A stretch of DNA of 9,809 bases from DAISJM01 sp036821485 (lineage in GTDB: Bacteria; Verrucomicrobiota; Kiritimatiellia; CAIQIC01; JAGNIJ01), in NCBI GenBank assembly GCA_036821485.1, contig DAISJM010000080.1:1-9809 (forward strand), in the 5' to 3' direction. The notes beneath the pieces were generated by a model that worked only from the letters and a program-made list of their open reading frames with translations, was not told where the DNA came from and did no database searches. The position numbers were made by a program, and so were the translations under genes. This document shows positions 1 through 6,944 of this stretch, in pieces (positions within the stretch are counted from its first letter, which is position 1; the number at the start of each line of letters is the position of its first letter).

Positions 1-1
1 G

Positions 2-2746
2 TGGTTCTGGGCCGACAGCGGCGGCAATCTTTGGACAGCAAGGGAGCAGTCCATCGCCATAGAATTCTACTCCAAGACCTTCGGTGGAGCTCTTTCCGCC
101 ACCAGCATGCAAGTTCAAGGCATCGGCCAGTCTTGGACCCAGAAGAGCATCCGCGCTGTCGCCCCCATCGGTGCATCTTGGGGCCGGATCGTCATTTCCG
201 TGAATGGCGCCGGATGGAACGGCGCACTGCAGTTTGATGATGTTGAACTGCGCTCGCTCTCGCAGCGGTCCCAGAGCTTCAATGATTGGGCCACCTATAC
301 CAACGACACCTACAACATGCGGGATGACTGGCTCATCAGCACCGGCAAGACTGTTTCCACCTATCTGCTGCCGCCCGACACCAACAGCATTCCTCTGGCC
401 CGCTCCGGTTGGGCCGTCAGCCTCGCGGGCGCGAGCAATCTTCTTCAAACGCCCCAAATCGCAGGTGGCGTGGGCACTATTCGCTTCTGGTATCGCCACG
501 GGTTCACCGATACCAACACTTCGCCGACCCAGGCTCTCGGCTTCTCCGTGGAAACTTCTCCCAACGGCTCCAATTGGACCATTGTCGCCAGCAGCACCAA
601 TGTCCTCAACACCACCTACAACCAATTCGCGAAGTACATTTACGACCTCACCTCCACGTATGTCCGCGTCGTACAAACCATCGGCACAAACCGGCTGATC
701 ATCGATGACATCGATATAGCCTATCCCGAACTCATTCGCCGCTACCAGGACTTCAACGACTGGAGCGGAGCCGCCGCCAACGATTGTCACGAATTCGGCG
801 GGTGGGTGGTCTGTACCGGACGCATAGTCTCTGCAAATGCTCTGGACGGCTTGTGCGCTTGGCTCTACTACACGCCAGCCAGCAACAACTATATCCAGTC
901 GCCGTTGTTCACCAACGGCATAGGCGAAATCAATCTCTACTACCGGCATGCCGATGGAACAAACGCCATCACGTTCTCCATCCAGACATCCACGGATGCC
1001 GTTCACTGGTCTCACGCTGATCGCGTTTCTGCCTTCACCAACCGAACATGGGAAGCGCTCTCCGTCTATCTCTACGAAACACACCCCGCCTACGTGCGTA
1101 TCCTGCATGAGTCCGGGCCTAAGGAGTTGCTCATCGACGGCATCGACGTTTCCCTGCCCCAAATCGTCCGTCGGCAAACGTTCGACGCATGGCCCTCCAT
1201 CATCAAGTACGCCGGGTACGTCTTCCAAGGCTGGCGCATTGATGACGGCTATGTGACGGACAGCGGCGCCTACGAGAGACAGGCTGCAAAGCTGCTGCAG
1301 ACCGTCAACTCAAACGCCTTCATCAGCAGCCCCTATTTCCCGGAAGGTGTCGGGGCTATCAGCTTCTGGTATCTCAAAGACGGAACCGGGACAGATCCCT
1401 CTTACGCCCTTCAAACGTCCACAAACGGCACGAACTGGGTCACGATTCAAAGCATCAAGATGTCCAACACAACGTGGCAGTACTTCACCAAATACGTCTT
1501 TGATGCAACGAGCCATGTCGTTCAACTCATCCACACTAGCGGTGCCACTCGAGCCATGTTTGACGACTTCTATGTCGCCGCGCCCGCCCCGCCAGCCAAC
1601 ATGTACCTCTACGCATGGCACTCCCCGGTTGCGCCCTACACCAATGATGAGATATCGATCCAAGCATACACGTTCCCCGAGTATGGCGCCGTCGCACCCA
1701 CAGTCACTTCCTACTACCGGCTTGGCACCACGGGCGCCTACACCGCCCGCAGCATGATCCAGACCGGCTACGTGACATGGGTCAACCAAACTAACATCCC
1801 GCCCCAGCCACGCGGCACCACCGTCCAGTATTACGTGGCGTGCTACTACGGTGGCGCAGGCAGCGAACTGACCAGCCCTGCGTTCTATCCGTCCGGCGGC
1901 CCCACCAATCCCGTCACGATCTTCATCCCGCGCAACCCGCCCGGCAAGGTGTGGATCAACGAACTCAATTATCTGAACGATATGCTAGTCCCTGACCCAT
2001 CATTGGACACCAACGAATTTGTTGAGATATGCGGGCCTATGGATTGGGACATCGGAGGTTGGACGCTGGAGTTGTTCGTTGGCGAATCAGAAGAGGGCAG
2101 GTTCAGCTACTACGGCACCTACAAAGTGCCGCTGAATACAGTGATCTCCAACAAGACCAGCGGTTTCGGCTTCTACGTATTTGGGGATTCGGAACTGGGC
2201 ACCAATAAGAACATCACCCTGACCTACACCAACGAACTCGATGGGTCTCATATCTCCGATGGATGGATCGCCAGTGGCGTACGACTTTGCAATGAGGGTG
2301 GCGGCGTGGAACAAAGCGTCTCCTATCGAGGATCACTACCAGGGTTTACTGACATGACATCCGAGGAATGGTGGACCCGTCTCGACCCCAATAGCCTGCA
2401 ACTCTGGGGCACGGGTTCCTACTACACCAACTTCCTGTGGGCGACGAACACGATGACTCCGGGCTATGCAAACATCGACCAGTTCTTCGACACAAATGTC
2501 GTCTTCGTTCCGGACATCGACATCGTCTGGTTCCAAGTCTATACGAATGTCGTGCTCAAGGCGTACGACACGAACACTTGGCAACACACGCCCTATTACG
2601 TGACCAACGGCCTGATCGACTCCGGCAACTGGCAGCAGGTCGCCGGATTCAACAGCACGTGGTCCGGCTCCACTAATACGCTCTGGTTCAACTTCCCAAC
2701 CACCAGCGGTGTCCACTTCTTCCGCATCCGCGCCATCAAGCCGTAG
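2..2746 (+). CDS. Modular beta-rich surface/secreted protein with lamin-tail domain (5' end missing)
   Basis: The frame is open from the left edge (first full codon at 2) to TAG at 2744-2746, so about 914 C-terminal residues are visible and start and signal peptide lie outside; the ATG at 107 is internal. Order: a carbohydrate-binding-module-like end (to ~277, with GALQFDDVEL); three homologous modules beginning FNDW, FNDW and FDAW at 278, 752 and 1181, each with a G(V/I)G.I.(F/L)(W/Y)Y core and a (I/M)(I/F)D(D/G) strand at its end; an Ig-like segment (~1590-1945); a lamin-tail domain (~1949-2476, VWINELNY, NEFVEI, GGWTLEL, ending TPGYAN); and a C-terminal beta domain ending FFRIRAIKP. Asn, Thr, Tyr and Trp are abundant, as in extracellular adhesion or polysaccharide-binding proteins. 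No catalytic motif or recognisable sorting tail is seen. It converges on the pseudopilin operon. Function is inferred from architecture only; export by the adjacent system is a guess. Confidence 0.9.
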   Translation, partial: WFWADSGGNLWTAREQSIAIEFYSKTFGGALSATSMQVQGIGQSWTQKSIRAVAPIGASWGRIVISVNGAGWNGALQFDDVELRSLSQRSQSFNDWATYTNDTYNMRDDWLISTGKTVSTYLLPPDTNSIPLARSGWAVSLAGASNLLQTPQIAGGVGTIRFWYRHGFTDTNTSPTQALGFSVETSPNGSNWTIVASSTNVLNTTYNQFAKYIYDLTSTYVRVVQTIGTNRLIIDDIDIAYPELIRRYQDFNDWSGAAANDCHEFGGWVVCTGRIVSANALDGLCAWLYYTPASNNYIQSPLFTNGIGEINLYYRHADGTNAITFSIQTSTDAVHWSHADRVSAFTNRTWEALSVYLYETHPAYVRILHESGPKELLIDGIDVSLPQIVRRQTFDAWPSIIKYAGYVFQGWRIDDGYVTDSGAYERQAAKLLQTVNSNAFISSPYFPEGVGAISFWYLKDGTGTDPSYALQTSTNGTNWVTIQSIKMSNTTWQYFTKYVFDATSHVVQLIHTSGATRAMFDDFYVAAPAPPANMYLYAWHSPVAPYTNDEISIQAYTFPEYGAVAPTVTSYYRLGTTGAYTARSMIQTGYVTWVNQTNIPPQPRGTTVQYYVACYYGGAGSELTSPAFYPSGGPTNPVTIFIPRNPPGKVWINELNYLNDMLVPDPSLDTNEFVEICGPMDWDIGGWTLELFVGESEEGRFSYYGTYKVPLNTVISNKTSGFGFYVFGDSELGTNKNITLTYTNELDGSHISDGWIASGVRLCNEGGGVEQSVSYRGSLPGFTDMTSEEWWTRLDPNSLQLWGTGSYYTNFLWATNTMTPGYANIDQFFDTNVVFVPDIDIVWFQVYTNVVLKAYDTNTWQHTPYYVTNGLIDSGNWQQVAGFNSTWSGSTNTLWFNFPTTSGVHFFRIRAIKP

Positions 2747-2830
2747 CACGCGCCGTTGTCGTGCGTCCGTTTTCGTATACGTCGTGTCTTTCGAGGACTG
2801 CCCTCCGCTCATCCACACCCATTCGTTTTG

Positions 2831-2860
2831 AATCCGCGTAAATCTGTGTGATCTGTGGGC
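2831..2860 (+). repeat. ATCTGTG-type dispersed repeat, copy 1
   Basis: The segment has the motif ATCTGTG at short spacing after a CCGCGTAA lead. It resembles the longer copy at 3098-3147, where TGAATCTGTG, TCATCTGCGTG and TATCTGTTG follow one another with a period of about 10-11 bases. No coding role is apparent. Confidence 0.5.
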
Positions 2861-2872
2861 CCTTCTTCTCCA

Positions 2873-2946
2873 GTCTTCTGTAGTGCGCCACGGTGTGGCG
2901 CAATTTCCCCATCTTCTGTAGCCGGGGGCGTTGACCCCGGGGGCTG
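2873..2946. repeat. Two TCTTCTGTAG-plus-hairpin units
   Basis: The decamer TCTTCTGTAG occurs at 2873-2882 and again at 2912-2921, each time directly followed by an inverted repeat. The first is a perfect 8-bp stem (TGCGCCAC/GTGGCGCA, 2884-2902, 3-nt loop). The second is CCGGGG/CCCCGG (2922-2940, 7-nt loop). The same word followed by different stems suggests a modular dispersed element. The first stem lies 140 nt after the upstream stop and lacks a clear U-tract, so a terminator role is possible but not supported. Confidence 0.55.
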
Positions 2947-2949
2947 AGT

Positions 2950-2985
2950 CCGTCAGGAGTAGCCACAAAGAGGCACAGAAAGCTC
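2950..2985 (-). repeat. TTGTGCCTTCTTG-type repeat, copy 1 (inverted)
   Basis: Read on the minus strand, this copy matches the 3374-3429 copy at about 28 of 33 positions from GAGCTT through TCCTGA. It is the leftmost of five copies in the intergenic region. Confidence 0.6.
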
Positions 2986-3097
2986 AAACCGGAAGGACGG
3001 TGTTGAACAGAAGCTAACGCTTGCCCGCCTGAGGAGGGAAGAGAACAAAGGCCGGATTCAAGCGCGGATCACAATATCCAAATCCCCTATGCATCCC

Positions 3098-3147
3098 TTC
3101 CGTGAATCTGTGTTCATCTGCGTGTATCTGTTGGCTCATCTTAATCC
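3098..3147 (+). repeat. ATCTGTG-type dispersed repeat, copy 2
   Basis: Three successive ATCTG-bearing units (GTGAATCTGTGT, then TCATCTGCG, then TGTATCTGTTGG) are spaced about 10-11 bases apart, close to one helical turn. It is related to the shorter copy at 2831-2860. Confidence 0.5.
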
Positions 3148-3148
3148 C

Positions 3149-3185
3149 CTCTGATTCTTATGCTTCCTCGTGGCAATCATCTTGC
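3149..3185 (+). repeat. TTGTGCCTTCTTG-type repeat, copy 2
   Basis: A diverged direct copy: it shares the CTCTGATTCTTATGCTTCCTC start and the GGCAATCAT segment with the copy at 3248-3302. Confidence 0.5.
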
Positions 3186-3215
3186 CGTGCCTCCATATCT
3201 TCATCCGCGCCATCC

Positions 3216-3242
3216 TCCTTCGCTGAAGCTACGGCGGACAAG
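3216..3242 (+). repeat. SFAEATADK-type repeat
   Basis: In one frame this segment reads SFAEATADK. Its centre is a small inverted repeat, CTTC/GAAG with a 3-base loop (3218-3228). I recall near-identical strings embedded in hypothetical proteins and gaps of many environmental genomes; no gene structure surrounds it here. That recollection is unverified. Confidence 0.45.
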
Positions 3243-3247
3243 TCTGT

Positions 3248-3302
3248 GGGCAAGTCCCCCTCCTCTGTGACTCTTGTGCCTTCTCGCGGCAATCATCCTG
3301 GC
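3248..3302 (+). repeat. TTGTGCCTTCTTG-type repeat, copy 3
   Basis: This copy of about 55 bp starts GGGCAAG and runs through CTCTTGTGCCTTCTCGCGGC to ATCCTGG. It is a direct repeat of the copy at 3544-3600 and inverted relative to 3374-3429. Confidence 0.6.
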
Positions 3303-3373
3303 CGTTTTCGTGCATTTAGTGGGCAATCCGGGTAGAGAGGGAATTCTCACGCAAAGACGCCAAGGCAGGAGCA

Positions 3374-3600
3374 GATCAGGATTAGCCACAAGAAGGCACA
3401 AGAAGCTCATACTCCTCGACCCGTTGCCCAAATGGAGAGATGCATAGCTTCGCTCGGCATGACAACGGCGGAAGCAACAAAACGCGACGATAGCTGTCAT
3501 TCTGATGCCGGTCTTGCGGCAGAAGAATCTCGTCTTCGGACTTGGGCAACACACCGTCCTCTTTGTGATTCTTGTGCTTTCTTGCGGCAGAATCCTGATC
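3374..3600. mobile_element. Nested inverted-repeat (MITE-like) element, non-coding
   Basis: The outer arms are two copies of the same repeat in opposite orientation: 3374-3429 (56 bp) and 3544-3600 (57 bp). Both are bounded outside by GATCAGGATT/AATCCTGATC and inside by GTTGCCC/GGGCAAC. The inner edge includes a perfect 9-bp inverted pair (GTTGCCCAA at 3423-3431, TTGGGCAAC at 3542-3550). Between the arms lies another imperfect inverted pair (about 3434-3465 and 3492-3531) sharing CGGCAT...GACA-type sequence. The whole 227 bp could fold into a long imperfect hairpin. No transposase is encoded and no target duplication was confirmed, so mobility is inferred. It could instead be a chance juxtaposition of two dispersed repeat copies. 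Confidence 0.5.
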
Positions 3601-3603
3601 CCA

Positions 3604-3627
3604 CTGAGTTCTGAATTCTGCGTACTC
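3604..3627. repeat. Heptanucleotide tandem repeat (CTGAATT type)
   Basis: Three consecutive 7-base units, CTGAGTT, CTGAATT and CTGCGTA, are followed by CTC. The array lies 20 nt beyond the stop codon of the GspK-like gene. Seven-base arrays of other sequence occur near the promoter-proximal end of the same operon (8256-8290, 9654-9681, 9742-9765). Confidence 0.5.
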
Positions 3628-3646
3628 GGTGCTGTGCCTTCCCAAC

Positions 3647-6025
3647 CTACTGATCAATGTACCGGAGCATGCGGATGAACATCTCGTTACGGCCCGTAGC
3701 GGGATTCGGGAAGGGATCGCGCCAGACCAGCGCCACCGCGCGCTTCTCGCCAAGGATGGTGTCCACGTCCGGCTCGTACACGCCACGCACACCTTGATCA
3801 TTAATCGCCTGGGCCACAACAATGATCGTGAACAAGTTCTGGTTCGGGCTGAACAGCCTGTAACTGTTACGAATCACTCCCTCAGCCTGCATATTGGACA
3901 ACGGCTTGCCGTTGTCACGAGGGTCTCGGCCCCAATTGTCTGTAGACCCACGTCGCAGAGCCTGGATGCCCACCCAGTCCGCAAAGCCGTCGAAGGAATC
4001 GGCACCCCACGAATCGTCCTCTGCATTGTAGTCCGCAAGGGACTTCACCAGAGACTCCGCCCGCGACACACCGACCGTATACGCTCCCCCGTCACCGGGA
4101 TATTCGGACATGGGACAACCCACGAAAACGGAATACCACACGCTGGTGTTCAGTGAATGCGGATTGATCTTGCCGTACAAATAGGGGTTTACCGTGTTGA
4201 GTGGCTCCACGCGGAACTTGGAAAGAAGATCGGCCCCCGCTGACGACAATAGGTCTATTGTCTCCCACGGAGCGCCCGTGGGGATAAACCCCATTTCCGC
4301 CACGCTCTGCATGGGCCCATTGCGGACGAACATCAAGCTCCCCTCGAAGCCGCCATTGGTCGTCTGATTCCAAACAAGGGGTGCGCTGAAGATCGCGCCA
4401 ATATTCGCAGCCCCAAGTGACTTAGGTCCTTGGCTCCAGCAGCGTGCATCTGTGAGGTGGTTAACTCGCGGATCATTACACCGAAGGCTTTGTAACGGTG
4501 ATTTGGGAGGAGAACTCGCACCAGCACTCGGCTTGGCAATACCTGCAACCAACAGCGTAAGACCAGGCGCCCCGCTGTTAACGGTTCGATCTACATCCGT
4601 GCCCGTGTCATTGTCTCGCACTCTGATGTCAAAGTTATTCAACAGCACATTTATGGTCGGGGGAGTCCATACCATGATTGGGGCACTCACAAGCTGAAAT
4701 CTGACGGTCTGATACCACCCCCCACCCTCGACCACGGTGAATGGAGGCGTGGAGGTTATACCCCCCATTGCAGAGAGGGTCACGGCCCCAACCCCGCCAG
4801 CAACAATGCCCAAGCTATGATACTCCACAGTGTACTGCCGGTCATTCGTCACTACCGTTGGGAACGGGTAGCAGAGTTCAATATCCACATAAACATCCAA
4901 GAAGTAGTTGGATCCGTCATGCCGGGCTTGAACACCGGCGTCGATTTCGTTAACCATTGGTATCGGTTCGCAACAGGGTACATCAAAATTAGCGCCACCC
5001 GAACCACCGGGAATGAAATCAGCATCCGTGTAATCCTCGAAACATCGCGCCATGTCTGTAGGATTGGCAAAACCCAATGCAGCAAAAACGTTCTGGGCGT
5101 CGGCAGCGGTCCAATCCTTCAAATTCAGGGGGGCACCTGCAAAAGTACTCTCCCATGTTCCAACCCCCGCCGCGTTTCCCTTCCACCAACCACGATCATA
5201 CGAGAGCGAATACGGCGTCAGGTTGTTCAAAGCATCAGCGTCGATCGCGTGTTCCTCTTTAAAGGCCGCTTGTCCGCCTGTGCCATCATTGAGATAGATG
5301 ATCTCAGGCAGAGAATCAAAACGATGGTAGAATGCCCTGTTCTCGTACAGGAACTGCGCATTTTCACGCGTTTTCACCTCGGGCAACAAACGTGCATCGA
5401 TTTCGCCGATGCTCTCCCCCTCTCTCCTGGCCGGAGCACCCTCATTTTCGGTAGTAATCAGGTTAACATCCAACAATCCTGTGCAGTCAACAACGAGATA
5501 GGCTACTCGCCCCAAGATGATATTGGTCTGCGGGTCCACTATGTTGATCCACTCAGCTCCGGCAGCTTTTGAAGCGGCATCATACGCACCCCCACCCGTG
5601 GTTAAGTACTTGCTCGGCAGCCAATCCTCAATTTCTCCCGAAATCAGTTCAATTCCGTCATTCTGAAGCGTTCTGGTGGAGGCATCCACTGACAACGACG
5701 GGAGCAGGGCGAAGTCTCTCGGCAAGTGGATCATGGTGGGGCGGGCAACGCTACTTTCCGCCCCTGGAGCATATAGCCAATCATCTTTCGTCGCCTGAAC
5801 AGATGGATTCGCGTCTCGCATGAAGTCGTTCACATCTGCCATAGCGCGAGCCACAGCCGTGTGCAGTAGTTGCCGCGTCTTCATGTCATCTCTCCCAGCT
5901 TCCGACGTCAGGCGTTCTGTCCGCATGGCAATCGAAAGAGACACGGCAAGCAGCAGCATCACGCCAAGGAAACCGAGCACGGCTACCAACGCCACACCCT
6001 CTTTGTCTTGTTTATACCTCTTCAC
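3647..6025 (-). CDS. Oversized GspK-like minor pseudopilin
   Basis: A 792-residue protein starting at GTG 6025, 16 nt after the GspJ-like stop. The leader is MKRYKQDKEG, then VALVAVLGFL and a hydrophobic helix to about residue 34. As in the GspK family, position +5 of the mature protein is not glutamate (Ala here). Further GspK-like signs are YLVVDCTGLLDVN (~176-188), resembling the family's segment before the substrate-independent core, and FDSLPEIIYLND (~236-247). Known GspK proteins are roughly 300-350 residues and cap the pseudopilus with GspI/J; this one is more than twice that. Residues ~350-480 look like an inserted beta-rich domain beginning CCEPIPMVNE. From memory it also resembles Verru_Chthon cassette protein A, which is long. 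It is the last gene of the operon, and its 3' end faces the repeat island. Confidence 0.87.
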   Translation of the reverse strand: MKRYKQDKEGVALVAVLGFLGVMLLLAVSLSIAMRTERLTSEAGRDDMKTRQLLHTAVARAMADVNDFMRDANPSVQATKDDWLYAPGAESSVARPTMIHLPRDFALLPSLSVDASTRTLQNDGIELISGEIEDWLPSKYLTTGGGAYDAASKAAGAEWINIVDPQTNIILGRVAYLVVDCTGLLDVNLITTENEGAPARREGESIGEIDARLLPEVKTRENAQFLYENRAFYHRFDSLPEIIYLNDGTGGQAAFKEEHAIDADALNNLTPYSLSYDRGWWKGNAAGVGTWESTFAGAPLNLKDWTAADAQNVFAALGFANPTDMARCFEDYTDADFIPGGSGGANFDVPCCEPIPMVNEIDAGVQARHDGSNYFLDVYVDIELCYPFPTVVTNDRQYTVEYHSLGIVAGGVGAVTLSAMGGITSTPPFTVVEGGGWYQTVRFQLVSAPIMVWTPPTINVLLNNFDIRVRDNDTGTDVDRTVNSGAPGLTLLVAGIAKPSAGASSPPKSPLQSLRCNDPRVNHLTDARCWSQGPKSLGAANIGAIFSAPLVWNQTTNGGFEGSLMFVRNGPMQSVAEMGFIPTGAPWETIDLLSSAGADLLSKFRVEPLNTVNPYLYGKINPHSLNTSVWYSVFVGCPMSEYPGDGGAYTVGVSRAESLVKSLADYNAEDDSWGADSFDGFADWVGIQALRRGSTDNWGRDPRDNGKPLSNMQAEGVIRNSYRLFSPNQNLFTIIVVAQAINDQGVRGVYEPDVDTILGEKRAVALVWRDPFPNPATGRNEMFIRMLRYIDQ

Positions 6026-6041
6026 ATCGAAACCCGTCTCA

Positions 6042-6932
6042 TTAATAGGGCAGAGGGTGCAATCTCTCGGCCAACCCCATACTCGGGGCTAGACGATTTA
6101 TGTAAACCGTCGAATCCTGATACAGGATCGCGTACGCCGCAGCCCTCAGGCGCTCCTTTACATCCCCACTAGAACCCTCGCTACCCGCCAACAGTGCCGA
6201 CGCCTTCTTCATGGCATCATCTGAGGCTATCTGGAGGTAGATGTCGATATAGGCTGGCGGCACATTCGAAGACTGAGGAGGGTTAAAACCGGGATAGTCA
6301 TAGATGCTGCTGAAGACCTGATAATCTCCCCATATGCCATAGGCATCTGTCTGCATGTTCTCCCCTGACAAACTGCAGATCCATATGTCAAACCGAACTA
6401 CGTTCTCCGCAATGCGGTCAAACTTATACCCTCCCCCTGTCGTATCAATGCCCGCATACGGATACTTGTGGAAGTTCCACCATTCACGCTGCTTCCCAAG
6501 AGAGTCAATGCCGGCGGCGCGGGATGAACCATCGGACCGCCAAACGCGTGAAAGGATATACGTCGTATACCCCTTGTCCTGTCTGTTGGTCACGTAATAG
6601 ATCACCTGCTCATACGCGCGGGTCGCCCCGTTTTCATAGTCTCTCGGGCCCGACGTAGTGCTAAAACAAATCGCATCATAGTTGTCATCGACAATGTTGG
6701 CTTCCTTGAGCATGGCCAGGCGGCGGTCCACCGCCAATCCCTCAAGATCGCTGGAGATCATATCCATGGCGGCCCGAATAGTGGCCGCGCGAGACGCCGT
6801 GGTAGTCGCGCGTGTATAGGCCCGGGTCGCCTCCGCAAACAGCCTGCTCAAGGCCAGCGTGATCAGAAGCAGCACCGCCATCGAGGCCAAGACCTCGATG
6901 AGGGTGAATGCAGATTGTCTCGCACTCTTCAT
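6042..6932 (-). CDS. GspJ-like minor pseudopilin
   Basis: A 296-residue protein starting at ATG 6932, 12 nt after the preceding stop; TAGGA about 10 nt upstream may serve as ribosome binding site. The 8-residue leader MKSARQSA precedes FTLIEVLASM, so processing would occur after Ala rather than the usual Gly, with Glu at +5 retained. One N-terminal helix (~9-30) is followed by an Ala/Thr/Arg-rich helical stretch (RAYTRATTTASRAATIRAAM) and a soluble domain with EQVIYYV and FDIWICSL segments typical of GspJ/PulJ-like proteins. GspJ joins GspI and GspK at the pseudopilus tip in type II secretion. From memory it also resembles Verru_Chthon cassette protein C. The assignment rests on leader, position between I- and K-like genes, and fold-like pattern; it is not a close match to proteobacterial GspJ. 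Confidence 0.85.
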   Translation of the reverse strand: MKSARQSAFTLIEVLASMAVLLLITLALSRLFAEATRAYTRATTTASRAATIRAAMDMISSDLEGLAVDRRLAMLKEANIVDDNYDAICFSTTSGPRDYENGATRAYEQVIYYVTNRQDKGYTTYILSRVWRSDGSSRAAGIDSLGKQREWWNFHKYPYAGIDTTGGGYKFDRIAENVVRFDIWICSLSGENMQTDAYGIWGDYQVFSSIYDYPGFNPPQSSNVPPAYIDIYLQIASDDAMKKASALLAGSEGSSGDVKERLRAAAYAILYQDSTVYINRLAPSMGLAERLHPLPY

Positions 6933-6944
6933 ACTCAGATCGTC

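Larger units (their letters stand above)
2747..3646. other. Repeat-mosaic intergenic region between convergent genes, no gene seen
   Basis: Nine hundred bases separate two convergent stop codons. Open frames here are short, lack family resemblance, and are translations of repeats. The stretch contains two ATCTGTG-type repeats, two TCTTCTGTAG-hairpin units, five copies (both orientations) of a TTGTGCCTTCTTG-type repeat, a copy encoding SFAEATADK-like sequence, an inverted AGAATCT/GTCATTCTGA pair, an acgcaaagacgccaaggc segment (about 3347-3364), two CCGTTTTCGT-led segments (2767 and 3302) and a heptamer array. From memory, sequences of these types recur between genes in many environmental bacterial genomes; that recollection was not checked by a search. 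The unassigned pieces (about 2986-3097, 3312-3344) show nothing recognisable. Confidence 0.75.

Noticed and set aside
1..237. 78-codon plus-strand frame at the left edge
   Set aside because: It is a +1 shadow of the modular protein frame; its Arg/His-rich translation is typical of out-of-frame reading.
2884..2940. Rho-independent terminator for the modular protein gene
   Set aside because: Stems are present but far from the stop codon and no run of T follows; better explained as dispersed hairpin repeats.
2336..2968. 210-codon minus-strand open frame
   Set aside because: It runs antisense to the lamin-tail protein and into repeat DNA; its translation is low-complexity Arg/Val-rich sequence plus repeat peptides.
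3201..3822. Minus- and plus-strand short frames in the repeat island (for example RLVRRSFSEGG and ASLGMTT peptides)
   Set aside because: They are translations of dispersed repeats in several frames; no ribosome binding site or family resemblance supports a gene.
4817..5572. 251-codon plus-strand open frame opposite the GspK-like gene
   Set aside because: It lies wholly antisense to a strong coding frame with class III signal and family-like segments, and its own translation shows no recognisable domain.
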